Shown: positions 1 through 9,657, counted from the first letter of the stretch. The stretch is DNA of 64,000 nucleotides from Actinotalea caeni (GCF_009733795.1 NZ_WNXX01000010.1:1-64000), one strand, 5' to 3'. A program made the numbers and translations. The notes: a model not told the origin generated them from the sequence alone.

Positions 1-1311
1 GCGGCCCTCGGCACCCCCGGTCCGCACGTCGCACCGCGTGCCGCGGCGACCGCGGCGGCCCAGCTGGCCGCCGCGAGCGTTCCGGCGGGCGTGACGCCGG
101 CGTCGACGCTGGTGACGGGCCCGGTGCTGCCGGATGAGGTGTCCGCTGCGGCCGACCGCAGCGCGCGGACCGCCGACGTGCTCCGGCGCCTCGACGAGGC
201 CCAGGCCGGCCTGACCGCGCTGCGGCCCGGCCTGCCCGAGCCCGCCGTGCCGAGCGTCGACACGATCCTCACCGCGCTCGGGCGCGGCGGGGCGCCGGCG
301 GCGACCGAGGCGCCGGCGACCGGTGGGGCGTCCGCGGCGGGGGAGCAGCAGCCCGCGGGGGAGACCGCCGCCGAGCCGGCCGCGGCCGAGGACGCGGAGC
401 AGGAGCGGAGCCTGCCCGAGCTCCTGGCCGAGCTCGACGGTCTGGTCGGCCTCGCCCGCGTGAAGGCGGAGGTGCGCCGCCAGGTCGAGCTGCTGCGGGT
501 CGAGAAGCTGCGGGTCGAGGCGGGCCTCACCCGCCCGACGCTGACGCGGCACCTCGTGTTCGTCGGCAACCCGGGGACCGGCAAGACGACGGTGGCCAGG
601 CTCGTCTCCGGCATCTACCGCGCGCTCGGGCTGCTGAGCACCGGGCACCTCGTCGAGGTGGACCGCTCCGAGCTGGTCGCGGGGTACCTCGGCCAGACGG
701 CGATCAAGACCGCCGAGCTGCTCGAGACCGCCGTCGGCGGCGTGCTGTTCGTCGACGAGGCGTACGCGCTGACGCAGTCGAGCACCGGGGCACCCGACAG
801 CTACGGCCAGGAGGCGGTCAACACGCTCGTCAAGGAGATGGAGGACCACCGGGACGACCTCGTGGTCATCGTGGCCGGGTACCCGGTGCCGATGGCTGAG
901 TTCGTCGCCGCCAACCCCGGTCTGCGGTCGCGCTTCTCCACGACGATCCACTTCGAGGACTACAGCGACGTCGAGCTGGCCGAGATCTTCGCGCTGATGG
1001 CGGACGCGGCGGACTTCACGCCGACGGCCGAGACGCTCGACCGCGTCGTCGAGATCTGCTCGGTGCAGCCGCGCGACGCGACCTTCGGCAACGCCCGGTT
1101 CGTGCGGAACCTGCTCGACGCCGCGATCGCTCGGCACGCGTGGCGGCTGCGCGACGTCGAGCAGCCCACGATCGAGGAGCTGCGCACGCTGCTCCCCGAG
1201 GACCTGGTCGCCGGCGACGAGGAGGCCGGCGACGTCGACCCGGTGGTCGTGACGGCGCAGCCCGCACCCGAGACCCGGACCGACCCGATCGCCCCCGAGG
1301 AGGACGTGTGA
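1..1311 (+). CDS. AAA+ ATPase of the CbxX/CfxQ (EccA C-terminal-like) type, 5' partial
   Basis: The reading frame is open from the first base, so the true start probably lies upstream; an internal GTG at 91 is less likely because the Ala/Pro-rich N-terminal sequence continues before it. 436 residues are visible. After an Ala/Pro-rich, probably disordered first third comes one AAA+ module with Walker A GNPGTGKTT near visible residue 189 and Walker B VLFVDEAYAL near 247. The family (CbxX/CfxQ, also the EccA C-terminal domain) forms ATP-driven hexameric remodelling machines. The stop overlaps the next start (GTGA), so it is the first visible gene of the glnX-glnH-pknG operon. Its substrate is unknown; remodelling of a signalling complex is only inference. 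Confidence 0.85.
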   Translation, partial: AALGTPGPHVAPRAAATAAAQLAAASVPAGVTPASTLVTGPVLPDEVSAAADRSARTADVLRRLDEAQAGLTALRPGLPEPAVPSVDTILTALGRGGAPAATEAPATGGASAAGEQQPAGETAAEPAAAEDAEQERSLPELLAELDGLVGLARVKAEVRRQVELLRVEKLRVEAGLTRPTLTRHLVFVGNPGTGKTTVARLVSGIYRALGLLSTGHLVEVDRSELVAGYLGQTAIKTAELLETAVGGVLFVDEAYALTQSSTGAPDSYGQEAVNTLVKEMEDHRDDLVVIVAGYPVPMAEFVAANPGLRSRFSTTIHFEDYSDVELAEIFALMADAADFTPTAETLDRVVEICSVQPRDATFGNARFVRNLLDAAIARHAWRLRDVEQPTIEELRTLLPEDLVAGDEEAGDVDPVVVTAQPAPETRTDPIAPEEDV

Positions 1312-2636
1312 CGTCGCCGACGCCAGCACCACCGGTGCCGCAGGCCCCGCCGCAGCCGGGGGCGCCCGCGCCCGTCCCGGTGCCGCAGGGCGCCGTGGTC
1401 GCGGCGCCGCAGCCGGCCCCGTCGGCACGGCGCACCGCCGACTCCGCGACCCGCGTGACGCGGCTCTCGCTCGCCGCGACGGTCGCCTGCCTGCTGGCCG
1501 CGCTGCTCGGGTTCCTCGGAGCGCAGCAGCAGGCGGGCGGCATGAGCCGCGCCGCCGACGGCGCCGACCGCGTGCTCGCCGTCATGGAGCTGCGGCAGGC
1601 GCTGCTGGAGGCCGACGGCGCCGCGACCAACGCGTTCCTCGTCGGCGGGCTGGAGCCGCTGGACCGCCGCGAGCGGTACGACGAGGCGATCGAGCGCGCG
1701 TCGGTGCTCGTCGTGGAGCTGTCGCAGGACGCCGGCCGCGACGCCCAGCTGATCGCCGGGCTCAACACCGACCTGGCGACGTACACGAGCCTCGTGGAGG
1801 CGGCCCGCGTCAACAACCGGCAGGGCTTCCCGGTGGGTGCGGCCTACCTCGACCAGGCGTCGACGCTGGTGCGGGAGCAGATGCTCGTCGACCTCGACAC
1901 GGTGCTGGAGATGGCCGCCGACGACGCCGCGGGCGCGTTCCGCGCGGGCGGGTGGGCCGCCCTGGTGCTGGCGGCCGTCGTCGTCGGCGCGGTCGTGCTG
2001 GTGCTGGTGCAGGTGCGGCTGGCCGCCATGACGCGCCGTCGCCTCAACGCCGGGCTGGTCGTGGCGACGCTGCTGCTCGTCGTCGCCTTCGTGGGCGGGG
2101 CGATGGTGTCGCTGCGGGCCGCCGAGCACGCCGCCGACGTGCGCACCGACGTCTACCGGCCGACGCTGGCGGTCGCGCAGTCGGCCGTGCTCGCGGCGGA
2201 GGCGCGCACGCTCGAGTCGTTCACGCTGATCAAGCGGGGCTCGGGTGCGCCCTACGAGGCGCTGTTCGTCGAGCGGACGACGGCCGCCGCCGACCTGCTC
2301 GACCGCGAGCGGCAGCCCGGGCAGCGGCTGTCGGCGCTGCTGGAGGACTGGCTCGAGGGTCACGCCGAGATCCGGGCGCTCGACGACGGCGGCGACTGGG
2401 AGGAGGCCGTCGAGCTGGCGGTCACCGACGACGAGGGCGGTCCCAGTGCCGCCTACGCCGCGTTCGCCGAGGCGGCGGACGTCACGGTGGCCGAGGGCGC
2501 CGCGCAGGTGCGTGCCGAGGTCGGCGGGGCCGGCTCCGACGCGCGCCGGGCCGCGTGGCTGGCCGCGGCCGCCGGCCTGCTCGGTGCGGTCGTGGCGTGG
2601 CGGGGCACCGCGGCCCGCCGGGAGGAGTACCGATGA
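1308..2636 (+). CDS. glnX: GlnX-like membrane signal transducer upstream of PknG
   Basis: 442 residues, GTG start overlapping the previous stop by 4 bases. A Pro/Ala-rich cytoplasmic tail (1-50) is followed by TM1 (about 53-72), an extracytoplasmic helical sensor-like segment (about 75-213), a closely spaced TM2/TM3 pair (about 215-236 and 248-268), a second extracytoplasmic segment and TM4 near 415-433. This resembles the tandem four-helix sensor layout of mycobacterial GlnX (Rv0412c type), which relays amino-acid binding by GlnH to PknG. The assignment rests mainly on topology and on the order glnX, glnH, pknG. No catalytic domain is visible. It ends in ATGA overlap with glnH. Confidence 0.75.
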   Translation: MTSPTPAPPVPQAPPQPGAPAPVPVPQGAVVAAPQPAPSARRTADSATRVTRLSLAATVACLLAALLGFLGAQQQAGGMSRAADGADRVLAVMELRQALLEADGAATNAFLVGGLEPLDRRERYDEAIERASVLVVELSQDAGRDAQLIAGLNTDLATYTSLVEAARVNNRQGFPVGAAYLDQASTLVREQMLVDLDTVLEMAADDAAGAFRAGGWAALVLAAVVVGAVVLVLVQVRLAAMTRRRLNAGLVVATLLLVVAFVGGAMVSLRAAEHAADVRTDVYRPTLAVAQSAVLAAEARTLESFTLIKRGSGAPYEALFVERTTAAADLLDRERQPGQRLSALLEDWLEGHAEIRALDDGGDWEEAVELAVTDDEGGPSAAYAAFAEAADVTVAEGAAQVRAEVGGAGSDARRAAWLAAAAGLLGAVVAWRGTAARREEYR

Positions 2637-3619
2637 GCCGCCGTCCGCTGCGCAGCCGTCTGGCCCTCGCGCTCACGACCGTCGCGCTGGCGACGGGCCT
2701 GGTCGCCTGCTCGACCGGCTCCGGCGCCGACGACCTCGGTCTCGCGGCCGCGCCGAGCGAGGAGCCCACCGAGGAGCCGACCTCGGGGCCGACGGCGCCG
2801 CCCGTGGAGTGCGATGACGCGCTCGCCTCCTACGAGCCGTTCGAGACCCAGCCCGCTCCCGACGAGCTCCCGGCCGGCAGCACGATGGCCGAGATCCGCG
2901 AGCGCGGTGCGCTGGTCGTCGGGGTGTCCGGGGACACGCTGCTCATGAGCGCGCGCAACCCCGAGACCGGCGTCATCGAGGGCTTCGACATCGACATCCT
3001 GCGCGAGATCTCGCGCGCGATCTTCGACGACCCCGACCGCCTCCAGCTGCGCGTGATCACCTCCGCGCAGCGGCTCGAGGTGCTGGAGTCCGGCGAGGTC
3101 GACCTCGTCGCGCGTACCTTCACGATCACGTGCACGCGCTGGGAGAGCATCGCGTTCTCCGCCGAGTACCTGCACGCCGGGCAGAAGGTGCTCGTCGCCG
3201 AGGGCTCACCCGCGCAGGGCCTGGAGGACCTCGCGGGGCAGCGCGTGTGCGCGCCGCAGGCGACGACGACGCTCTCCCGGCTGGAGGAGTACCCGGTCGA
3301 GGCGGTCGCGGCCCCGACCCACAGCCAATGCCTGGCGCTGTTCCAGCAGGGCCGCGTCGACGCGATCACCGGTGACGACACGATCCTGGCGGGCTTCGCC
3401 GCCCAGGACCCCTACGCCGTCGTGGTGGGGGAGGCGATCTCCGACGAGCCCTACGGCATCGGCGTGCCTGCCGAGAACGTCGACATGGTGCGGTTCGTCA
3501 ACGGCGTGCTCGAGGAGCTGGTCGCCGACGGCACCTGGCAGGAGCTGTACGAGACGTGGCTCGGCGTGCTCGGCCCGGCCCCGGAGCCGCCGACCCCGGT
3601 CTACGGGCGGGAGCCGTGA
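2633..3619 (+). CDS. glnH: GlnH-like amino-acid-binding lipoprotein (SBP family 3)
   Basis: 328 residues. The N-terminus is a bacterial lipoprotein signal with lipobox LVAC and lipidated Cys26, followed by a Ser/Glu/Pro/Thr linker. The rest is a periplasmic binding protein family 3 domain (motifs LVVGVSGDTLLMS, GFDIDILREI, VDLVARTFTIT, YGIGVPAENVD). No ABC permease or ATPase lies beside it, which matches mycobacterial GlnH, a sensor of Asp/Glu rather than a transporter subunit. It sits between glnX and a coiled-coil gene with 4-base overlaps on both sides. Ligand identity cannot be read from the sequence. Confidence 0.85.
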   Translation: MSRRPLRSRLALALTTVALATGLVACSTGSGADDLGLAAAPSEEPTEEPTSGPTAPPVECDDALASYEPFETQPAPDELPAGSTMAEIRERGALVVGVSGDTLLMSARNPETGVIEGFDIDILREISRAIFDDPDRLQLRVITSAQRLEVLESGEVDLVARTFTITCTRWESIAFSAEYLHAGQKVLVAEGSPAQGLEDLAGQRVCAPQATTTLSRLEEYPVEAVAAPTHSQCLALFQQGRVDAITGDDTILAGFAAQDPYAVVVGEAISDEPYGIGVPAENVDMVRFVNGVLEELVADGTWQELYETWLGVLGPAPEPPTPVYGREP

Positions 3620-4785
3620 CGGCGCCGCCCGCGGTGCCGCGGCCCGCCTCCGGTGCGTCCCCCGGTCTGCCGACGCCGCCCGGTCGGCTCGGGCAGGCGG
3701 CCGGGCGCGAGGAGCTGCTCGCGTTCCTCGCCGCGCTCGAGGAGTGGCTGGACCGCACGCGCGGCGAGCTCGACCGGCTGGATGACGTCGCGCAGCGCGC
3801 GACCGACGTCGCGGCCCACGCCGACGACGTCGTGCTGGCGATGGCGCTGTGGCAGGCGCTGCGCACCCGGACCGACGCGATCCTGCGCGAGTGGGACTCC
3901 GGTCGCGCCGACACCGCCGCGCGGGAACGGATCTCCGGGCTGATCTGGGGCCGCCTCGGCTCCGGTGCGCTCGACGTCACGCTCCCGGAGGGTGCGCGGC
4001 TGACCGGTGCGCTGATCTCCCAGCTGCGGGAGTGGCTGGCGATCGACCCCTCGACCGTCGAGATGGTCGCGCGGCTGCGTCGCGTGCAGGCGGACCTCGT
4101 GCGCTGCGAGGACCTCGCACGCGCGCTCGGCCGCCCCGAGGAGACCGAGCGGGTCGCGGCGCTGCTCGCCCGCCAGCAGCGGCTGCTCGGGGAGGCGTCG
4201 CGGGGCGCGGACGTCACCGGGCCGCTCGGCGAGATCGAGGCGGACGCCGCGCGCGCCCACCGGGACCTGCTCGTCGCGACGACGCGCTCGGGAGAGCTGC
4301 GACGCGACCGTGCCCGGGCGGCGGAGCTGCGCGACGCCCTCGCGGCGCGCCGCCCCGCGCTGCTGGCGCTGCAGAGCCGCTGCCGTCGGGAGATCCTGCA
4401 CCCGCCGCGGCTCGCCGTGCCGGACCCGGACCGGCTCGGCGACGTGCCGCAGGACCGCGCGGGCGTCGACGCCTACCTGCACCGCCTCGACGCCGCGGCC
4501 CGCGCCGTCGACGCGGCCGAGGAGGCCTATGCGGCGCCGCTGCGTGAGCGGGCGTCGCTGCGCTACCGGCTCGCGCAGGCACAGGCGCTCGCGCAGGCCC
4601 ACGGCCGCGACGCCTCGCCGACCGTGCGGGCCGGTTGGGCCGAGGCGTCGGAGGCCGTGACGACCACCCCGTGCGACGTCCCGCTGGCGCGCGCCCTGGT
4701 CGCGCAGTACGAACGGCTGGCCGCCCCGCTGGACCTCGGTCCGCGGCCGGGCGGCGGAGGGACATCGAGGGGAGAGACCCTGTGA
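3616..4785 (+). CDS. Alpha-helical coiled-coil protein of the pknG operon, unknown function
   Basis: 389 residues, GTG start overlapping the glnH stop. After a Pro-rich N-terminus, nearly all of the protein is predicted helix rich in Leu, Arg, Glu and Ala with heptad-like stretches (for example around residues 30-70 and 180-260). There is no signal peptide, membrane helix or recognised catalytic motif. Position between glnH and pknG with overlapping ends on both sides indicates translational coupling, so it may be a scaffold or adaptor of the GlnH-GlnX-PknG pathway; this is inference from position only. The mycobacterial locus as I know it lacks this gene. Confidence 0.7.
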   Translation: MTAPPAVPRPASGASPGLPTPPGRLGQAAGREELLAFLAALEEWLDRTRGELDRLDDVAQRATDVAAHADDVVLAMALWQALRTRTDAILREWDSGRADTAARERISGLIWGRLGSGALDVTLPEGARLTGALISQLREWLAIDPSTVEMVARLRRVQADLVRCEDLARALGRPEETERVAALLARQQRLLGEASRGADVTGPLGEIEADAARAHRDLLVATTRSGELRRDRARAAELRDALAARRPALLALQSRCRREILHPPRLAVPDPDRLGDVPQDRAGVDAYLHRLDAAARAVDAAEEAYAAPLRERASLRYRLAQAQALAQAHGRDASPTVRAGWAEASEAVTTTPCDVPLARALVAQYERLAAPLDLGPRPGGGGTSRGETL

Positions 4786-7070
4786 CGGCGTGCACCCAAC
4801 CCGGCTGCACCGGCACGTACGAGGACGGCTGGTGCAACGTCTGCGGCTCGCCCGAGGGCGGTGGCGGCACCGCGACCGCGACACCCGCGGCGACGGGCGC
4901 GTCGCCGTCGGCGGTGCTCGGCGCGGGCGTGCCCGAGGCGCCGGGGTCCATGGCCACGCAGCCCGTGCGCGAGCTCCAGCGCGGCTCGACGCGCACCTCC
5001 TCGGCGCGGCTGGCGTCGGCGGCGATCGGCTCGGCGCGCACCGGGACCCGCCACACGCGGCGCGTCGGCACCGGCTCGACCCGGCTGCGCTCGCACCGCC
5101 TCGGCGCCGGCATCACCACGGTGCCGCCGGCCCCGGTGCCGGACCCGCTGCAGGCGATCATGACGGTGCCCGAGGTGCCGGAGCGCAAGCGCTTCTGCTC
5201 CTCCTGCGGCGGCCCGGTCGGGCGCTCGCGCGGCGACACGCCGGGCCGGACCTCGGGGTTCTGCCCGAAGTGCGGTGCGCGTTACGACTTCGAGCCGCGG
5301 CTGCACGCGGGCGACGTCATCGGCGGGCAGTACGAGGTCGTCGGCTGCCTCGCGCACGGCGGTCTGGGCTGGATCTACCTGGCGCGCGACCGCAACGTCT
5401 CCGGTCGCTGGGTGGTCCTCAAGGGCCTGCTCAACGCCGACGACCCGGACGCCGCCGCGGCGGCGATCGCCGAGCAGCGCTTCCTCGCCGAGGTCGAGCA
5501 CCCGCTGATCGTCGAGATCTACAACTTCGTCGTGCACGACGGCGCCGGCTACACGGTCATGGAGTACGTGGGCGGCACCTCGCTCAAGGAGATCCTCACC
5601 GACCGGCGCGAGAAGAACGGTGGCGTCGTCGACCCGCTGCCGGTCGACCAGGCGCTGGCGTACGTCCTCGAGGTGCTGCCGGCGTTCGCCTACCTGCACG
5701 ACCACAACCTGCTCTACTGCGACTTCAAGCCGGACAACGTGATCCAGCAGGGCGAGAGCGTCAAGCTGATCGACCTCGGTGGCGTGCGCCGCGTCGACGA
5801 CGACACCTCGCCGATCTTCGGCACCGTCGGGTACCAGGCACCCGAGATCGCCGAGCTGGGCCCGTCGGTCGCGTCGGACATCTACACGATCGGCCGCACG
5901 CTCGCGACGCTCGTGCTCGACTTCCGCGGCAACACCACCACCTACGCGCACGCGCTGCCACCGGTCGCCGACACACCGGTGTTCGCACGCTACGACTCCT
6001 TCTACCGGCTGCTGGCGAAGGCCTGCGCACCCAACCCGGACGACCGGTTCGGCTCGGTCGACGAGCTGCGCGTGCAGATGCTGGGGGTGCTCCGCGAGGT
6101 CGTCGCGACCGACCGCGGCCCCGGCAGCCCCGCGACCACCTCGGCGGCCTCGGCGCTGTTCCAGGCGCCGACCGTCGACGTGCCCGAGCGGCCGCTGCGG
6201 TGGGACGAGCTGCCCCAGCTCGAGGTCGACCCCTCCGACCCGATGGCGAGCTTCCTCGCCGGCGTCAACGTGGCGGACCCGGTGGCGCGGGTGACGGCGC
6301 TCAACAAGGCGCCCGAGCGCACGGTCGAGGTGCGGCTGGCGCTGGCGGAGGCGGCCGTCGCCGCCGGCCGTGTCGACGTCGCCCGCAGCGTGATCGCGGA
6401 GATCCTCGCCGACGACCCCTGGGAGTGGCGGGCGGTGTGGGTCGGCGGCCTCGCCGACCTCGCCGCGGGCGACGCGAACGCCGCGGTCGCGTCGTTCAAC
6501 GCCGTCTACGGCCAGGTGCCCGGCGAGCTGGCGCCGAAGCTCGCGCTCGCCACCGCGTGCGAGACCAGCGGCGAGCTCGACGTCGCTGAGTCCCTCTACG
6601 TCGTGTGCGCGCGCACCGACGCCAACTACACCGCGCCCGCCGCGTTCGGGCTGACCCGGATCCGCGAGCGGCGCGCCGACCTCGACGGCGTGCTCCGCGC
6701 GCTCGACCTCGTCGCACCGACCCGTGGCTCCTACCCGGTGGCACGGCTGCAGCGGGCCCGGGCGCTCACGGCCTCGGGCCGCGGGCTGCCCGCGCTCGAC
6801 GACGCGCTGCGCAGCCTCGACGGCGTGCAGCTCGGACCGGCCGAGCAGCTCGAGCTGCGCATCCACGTGCTGCACGCGGCGCTCGACGCGGTGCAGCGCG
6901 GACCTGCGCCCGTGGGCGCGCACGTCGCGGAGGTGCCGGCCGACGAGCGGCATCTGCGCGACGCCCTGGAGACCGCCTACCGCGAGCGCGCCCGGCTCGC
7001 CTCGACGAGGCAGGAGCGGGTCGCGCTCGTCGACCGCGCCAACGCCGTACGGAACTGGACCCTGTGGTGA
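4782..7070 (+). CDS. pknG: Serine/threonine protein kinase PknG
   Basis: 762 residues, GTG start. In order: an extra N-terminal zinc ribbon (Cys4, Cys9, Cys18, Cys21), an Arg/Thr/Ser-rich linker, the rubredoxin-like redox module typical of PknG (Cys139, Cys142, Cys161, Cys164), a kinase domain with ATP-binding Lys214 (VVLKGL), catalytic CDFKPDN and metal-binding DLGG (DLG instead of DFG, as in other PknGs), and a TPR-rich C-terminal half. No membrane helix is present. In mycobacteria and corynebacteria PknG phosphorylates GarA/OdhI to control 2-oxoglutarate and glutamate flux; a garA gene is present at 32491. Length is close to the mycobacterial protein (about 750). The second N-terminal zinc ribbon is the unusual feature. 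Confidence 0.95.
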   Translation: MTACTQPGCTGTYEDGWCNVCGSPEGGGGTATATPAATGASPSAVLGAGVPEAPGSMATQPVRELQRGSTRTSSARLASAAIGSARTGTRHTRRVGTGSTRLRSHRLGAGITTVPPAPVPDPLQAIMTVPEVPERKRFCSSCGGPVGRSRGDTPGRTSGFCPKCGARYDFEPRLHAGDVIGGQYEVVGCLAHGGLGWIYLARDRNVSGRWVVLKGLLNADDPDAAAAAIAEQRFLAEVEHPLIVEIYNFVVHDGAGYTVMEYVGGTSLKEILTDRREKNGGVVDPLPVDQALAYVLEVLPAFAYLHDHNLLYCDFKPDNVIQQGESVKLIDLGGVRRVDDDTSPIFGTVGYQAPEIAELGPSVASDIYTIGRTLATLVLDFRGNTTTYAHALPPVADTPVFARYDSFYRLLAKACAPNPDDRFGSVDELRVQMLGVLREVVATDRGPGSPATTSAASALFQAPTVDVPERPLRWDELPQLEVDPSDPMASFLAGVNVADPVARVTALNKAPERTVEVRLALAEAAVAAGRVDVARSVIAEILADDPWEWRAVWVGGLADLAAGDANAAVASFNAVYGQVPGELAPKLALATACETSGELDVAESLYVVCARTDANYTAPAAFGLTRIRERRADLDGVLRALDLVAPTRGSYPVARLQRARALTASGRGLPALDDALRSLDGVQLGPAEQLELRIHVLHAALDAVQRGPAPVGAHVAEVPADERHLRDALETAYRERARLASTRQERVALVDRANAVRNWTLW

Positions 7071-8311
7071 CCGAGACGACCGACCCCGACCCGCGGCCCG
7101 TGCACGACGAGCAGGAGGACCCGCCGACCGTGCCGACGGCCCCGGTGCGGTCGGCGACCCACGACCGCGACGCGTCGTCCTCGGCGGCGGATGACGCCGA
7201 CCCTGGCGGCGCCGAGGGCTCCGGGGACTCCGGGGCCGACGGCGATGCCGAGGGCACCGAGGGCACCGAGGACGCGGCCGACGTCGTGTGCCCCCGGTGC
7301 GGCGCCGCAGGCGCCGCCGGGTCCCGGTTCTGCGAGGAGTGCGGTGCCCCGATCGACGGCGAGCCCGACCCTGCAGCGCAGCCCGACGGCACGGGCGCGG
7401 CCGACGAGCTGCCCGAGACGCCCTCACGGCCGTGCGTGCGGTGCGGCGGCCGCGTCGCCGACGACGGCTACTGCGAGGAGTGCGGGGCACCCGCGGTCTC
7501 CGAGCGCGACCACTTCGAGGTGACGGCGAGCCCGACGGTGGGCGGCGTGTGCGACCGCGGCGTGGTGCACGCGCGCAACGAGGACGCGCTGGCGCTCGGC
7601 GAGGCCGGCGGTGTCGTCGCGCTCGTCGTGTGCGACGGGGTGTCGAGCGCGCCGGCCTCCGACGCGGCCAGCCTCGCAGCGAGCGAGGCGGCCCTCGCGA
7701 CGCTGCTCGGCGGAGCGCCCGGCGGCGAGCGGGAGGTCGACGCCGAGGGCGCCGCGCGCACCAGCGCGTGGGCGGCGCTGCTCACCGAGGCCGCCGAGCG
7801 GGCCAACGAGGCGGTCGTGGCGGTGCCGACGACGCACGTCGACGACGCGCCGTCGTGCACCTACGTGGCGGCGGTGGTCGACGGCGCGCGCGTCGTCGTC
7901 GCGTCGGTGGGGGACTCGCGCGCGTACTGGCTGCCCGACCGCGCCCGGGCGGTCCGGTTGACCGTCGACGACTCCTGGGCCCAGGAGATGGCCGAGATGG
8001 GCGTGCACGTGAGCCAGGTCCGCGGCTCGGCCCACGCGCACGCGATCACGCGCTGGCTCGGTGCCGACGCACCCGAGCTGCGGCCGCGCCACGACACCGT
8101 CACGGTCGCCGAGCGCGGCTGGCTGCTGCTGTGCTCGGACGGTCTGTGGAACTACTGCGAGGACGCCGACGAGCTGGGCTCGCTCGTGCGCCGGCACGCC
8201 GCCGAGCACGACGGCGACGCGACCGCCACGGCCCGCGCGCTCGTCGAGTGGGCCAACGCCCAGGGCGGCCGCGACAACGTGACGGTCGCGCTGGCACGGC
8301 TGGGCGGGTGA
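7067..8311 (+). CDS. PP2C-type Ser/Thr protein phosphatase with two N-terminal zinc ribbons
   Basis: 414 residues, GTG start overlapping the pknG stop. An acidic disordered tail holds two zinc ribbons (CPRC/CEEC at Cys75, 78, 89, 92 and CVRC/CEEC at Cys123, 126, 136, 139). The rest is a PP2C phosphatase with the metal-site motifs HARNEDAL, VVCDG, SVGDSRAYW, LLLCSDGLWNY and GGRDNVTVAL, so all main metal-binding Asp residues are present. It probably dephosphorylates substrates of the neighbouring PknG. It lacks the membrane anchor found in PstP, so it should be cytoplasmic. The zinc ribbons resemble those of PknG and of the FHA gene two places downstream. Confidence 0.9.
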   Translation: MTETTDPDPRPVHDEQEDPPTVPTAPVRSATHDRDASSSAADDADPGGAEGSGDSGADGDAEGTEGTEDAADVVCPRCGAAGAAGSRFCEECGAPIDGEPDPAAQPDGTGAADELPETPSRPCVRCGGRVADDGYCEECGAPAVSERDHFEVTASPTVGGVCDRGVVHARNEDALALGEAGGVVALVVCDGVSSAPASDAASLAASEAALATLLGGAPGGEREVDAEGAARTSAWAALLTEAAERANEAVVAVPTTHVDDAPSCTYVAAVVDGARVVVASVGDSRAYWLPDRARAVRLTVDDSWAQEMAEMGVHVSQVRGSAHAHAITRWLGADAPELRPRHDTVTVAERGWLLLCSDGLWNYCEDADELGSLVRRHAAEHDGDATATARALVEWANAQGGRDNVTVALARLGG

Positions 8312-8339
8312 GCGCCGCCGGTCCCCGCGACCGACCGGC

Positions 8340-8345
8340 TAGCCT
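8340..8345 (+). promoter_or_regulatory. Candidate internal -10 box before the VWA gene
   Basis: A TAGCCT hexamer lies in the only real gap of the pknG operon (8312-8379). It is 34 bases before the ATG at 8380, which also has a good ribosome site (GGAGAG at 8371). The last two genes may therefore be transcribed independently as well. Confidence 0.35.
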
Positions 8346-8379
8346 GCCAGCAGACTCCAGACACCGAACAGGAGAGACG

Positions 8380-9657
8380 ATGGCCCAGTTCACCGCCGAG
8401 GTGTTCCAGAACGAGTTCCTCGCCGAGGGGAGCACGGACGTCCACGCCATCGTGCGGATGACCGCCACCGGTGCAGGCACGCCGGAGGCCGGGCCGATCG
8501 ACGCCGGCGAGGTGATCATGATCGACACCTCGGGCTCGATGGCGGGCGCGAGCTTCGCCGCGGCCCAGCACGCCGCCCAGGTCGCTCTCGACGTCATCGA
8601 GGACGGCACCTGGTTCGCCATCGTCGGCGGCAGCCACGTCGCCAACCGGGTCTTCCCGTACCCGAACGCACCCTCGTCGATGGTGCGCATGGAGCCCGCG
8701 GCGCGCGCCGAGGCGAAGCGCGCGATCGGGATGATGCGCGCCGGCGGCGGCACCGCGATGAGCACGTGGCTGCAGCTGGCCGACCAGCTGCTCGGCCTGC
8801 TGCCGCCCGGCACCAAGCGGCACGCGATCCTGCTCACCGACGGCAAGAACGAGTCCGAGCCCAAGCACCACCTGACCGCGACGCTGGAGCGCCTCCAAGG
8901 CCGGTTCCGTTGCGACGCCCGCGGCGTCGGGTCGCGCTACGAGGTGGCCGAGGTCCGCGAGATCGCCTCGGCGCTGCTGGGCTCGGACGAGCTGATCCGC
9001 GACCCCTCCCAGATCGCCGACAGCTTCCGGCAGATGCTCGGGGAGTCGATGGCCCGCGGCATCCCGGAGGCGCAGCTGCGGGTGTGGACACCGCAGGGCG
9101 CGCAGCTGCTGTTCGTGCGACAGGTCTCGCCCAAGCTCGACGACCTCACGCCCCGACGCACGGTCGTCAACCCGCTCACCGCCGGGTTCCCGACCGGCAG
9201 CTGGGGCGACGAGAGCCGCGAGTACCACGTGGCCGTGCGGGTGCCCTCGAAGCCGGTCGGGTCCGAGCAGCTCGCGGCGCGCGTGCAGATCGTCACCGGC
9301 GACCAGGTGCGGGCCTCGGGGCTCGTCAAGGCGATGTGGTCCAGCGATGCCAACCTCACCGCACGCATCAGCCCGGAGGTCGCTCACTACACCGGCCAGG
9401 CCGAGCTCGCCGAGGCGATCCAGCAGGGCCTCGCCGCCAAGGCGGCGGGCGACGAGGCGACGGCGACCGTCAAGCTCGGCCGCGCCGTCCAGCTCGCGCG
9501 CGAGACGGGGAACGAGGAGGCGACCACACGGCTGCGCAAGGTCGTCGACATCGAGAACGAGGAGCAGGGGACCGTGCGACTCAAGCGGCACACGGACAGG
9601 CTCGACGAGATGGCCCTGGACACCGTCTCGACCAAGACCACGCGGGTGCGGCGGTGA
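8380..9657 (+). CDS. Von Willebrand factor type A (VWA) domain protein
   Basis: 425 residues, ATG start preceded by GGAGAG. The VWA domain occupies roughly residues 40-230 with an intact MIDAS (DTSGS at 49-53, then ILLTDGKNES). A beta-rich middle region and a helical, Lys/Glu/Arg-rich tail follow. No signal peptide or transmembrane helix, so the protein is probably cytoplasmic. VWA proteins act as metal-dependent assembly platforms and often pair with AAA+ ATPases; an AAA+ gene opens this operon. The end overlaps the FHA gene start (GTGA). Specific partner unknown. Confidence 0.88.
   Translation: MAQFTAEVFQNEFLAEGSTDVHAIVRMTATGAGTPEAGPIDAGEVIMIDTSGSMAGASFAAAQHAAQVALDVIEDGTWFAIVGGSHVANRVFPYPNAPSSMVRMEPAARAEAKRAIGMMRAGGGTAMSTWLQLADQLLGLLPPGTKRHAILLTDGKNESEPKHHLTATLERLQGRFRCDARGVGSRYEVAEVREIASALLGSDELIRDPSQIADSFRQMLGESMARGIPEAQLRVWTPQGAQLLFVRQVSPKLDDLTPRRTVVNPLTAGFPTGSWGDESREYHVAVRVPSKPVGSEQLAARVQIVTGDQVRASGLVKAMWSSDANLTARISPEVAHYTGQAELAEAIQQGLAAKAAGDEATATVKLGRAVQLARETGNEEATTRLRKVVDIENEEQGTVRLKRHTDRLDEMALDTVSTKTTRVRR

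Noticed and set aside
4563-7490. Minus-strand open frame of about 975 codons opposite pknG
   Set aside because: Arg/His/Gly/Ala-rich shadow without domains; pknG, the PP2C and the coiled-coil gene account for the region.
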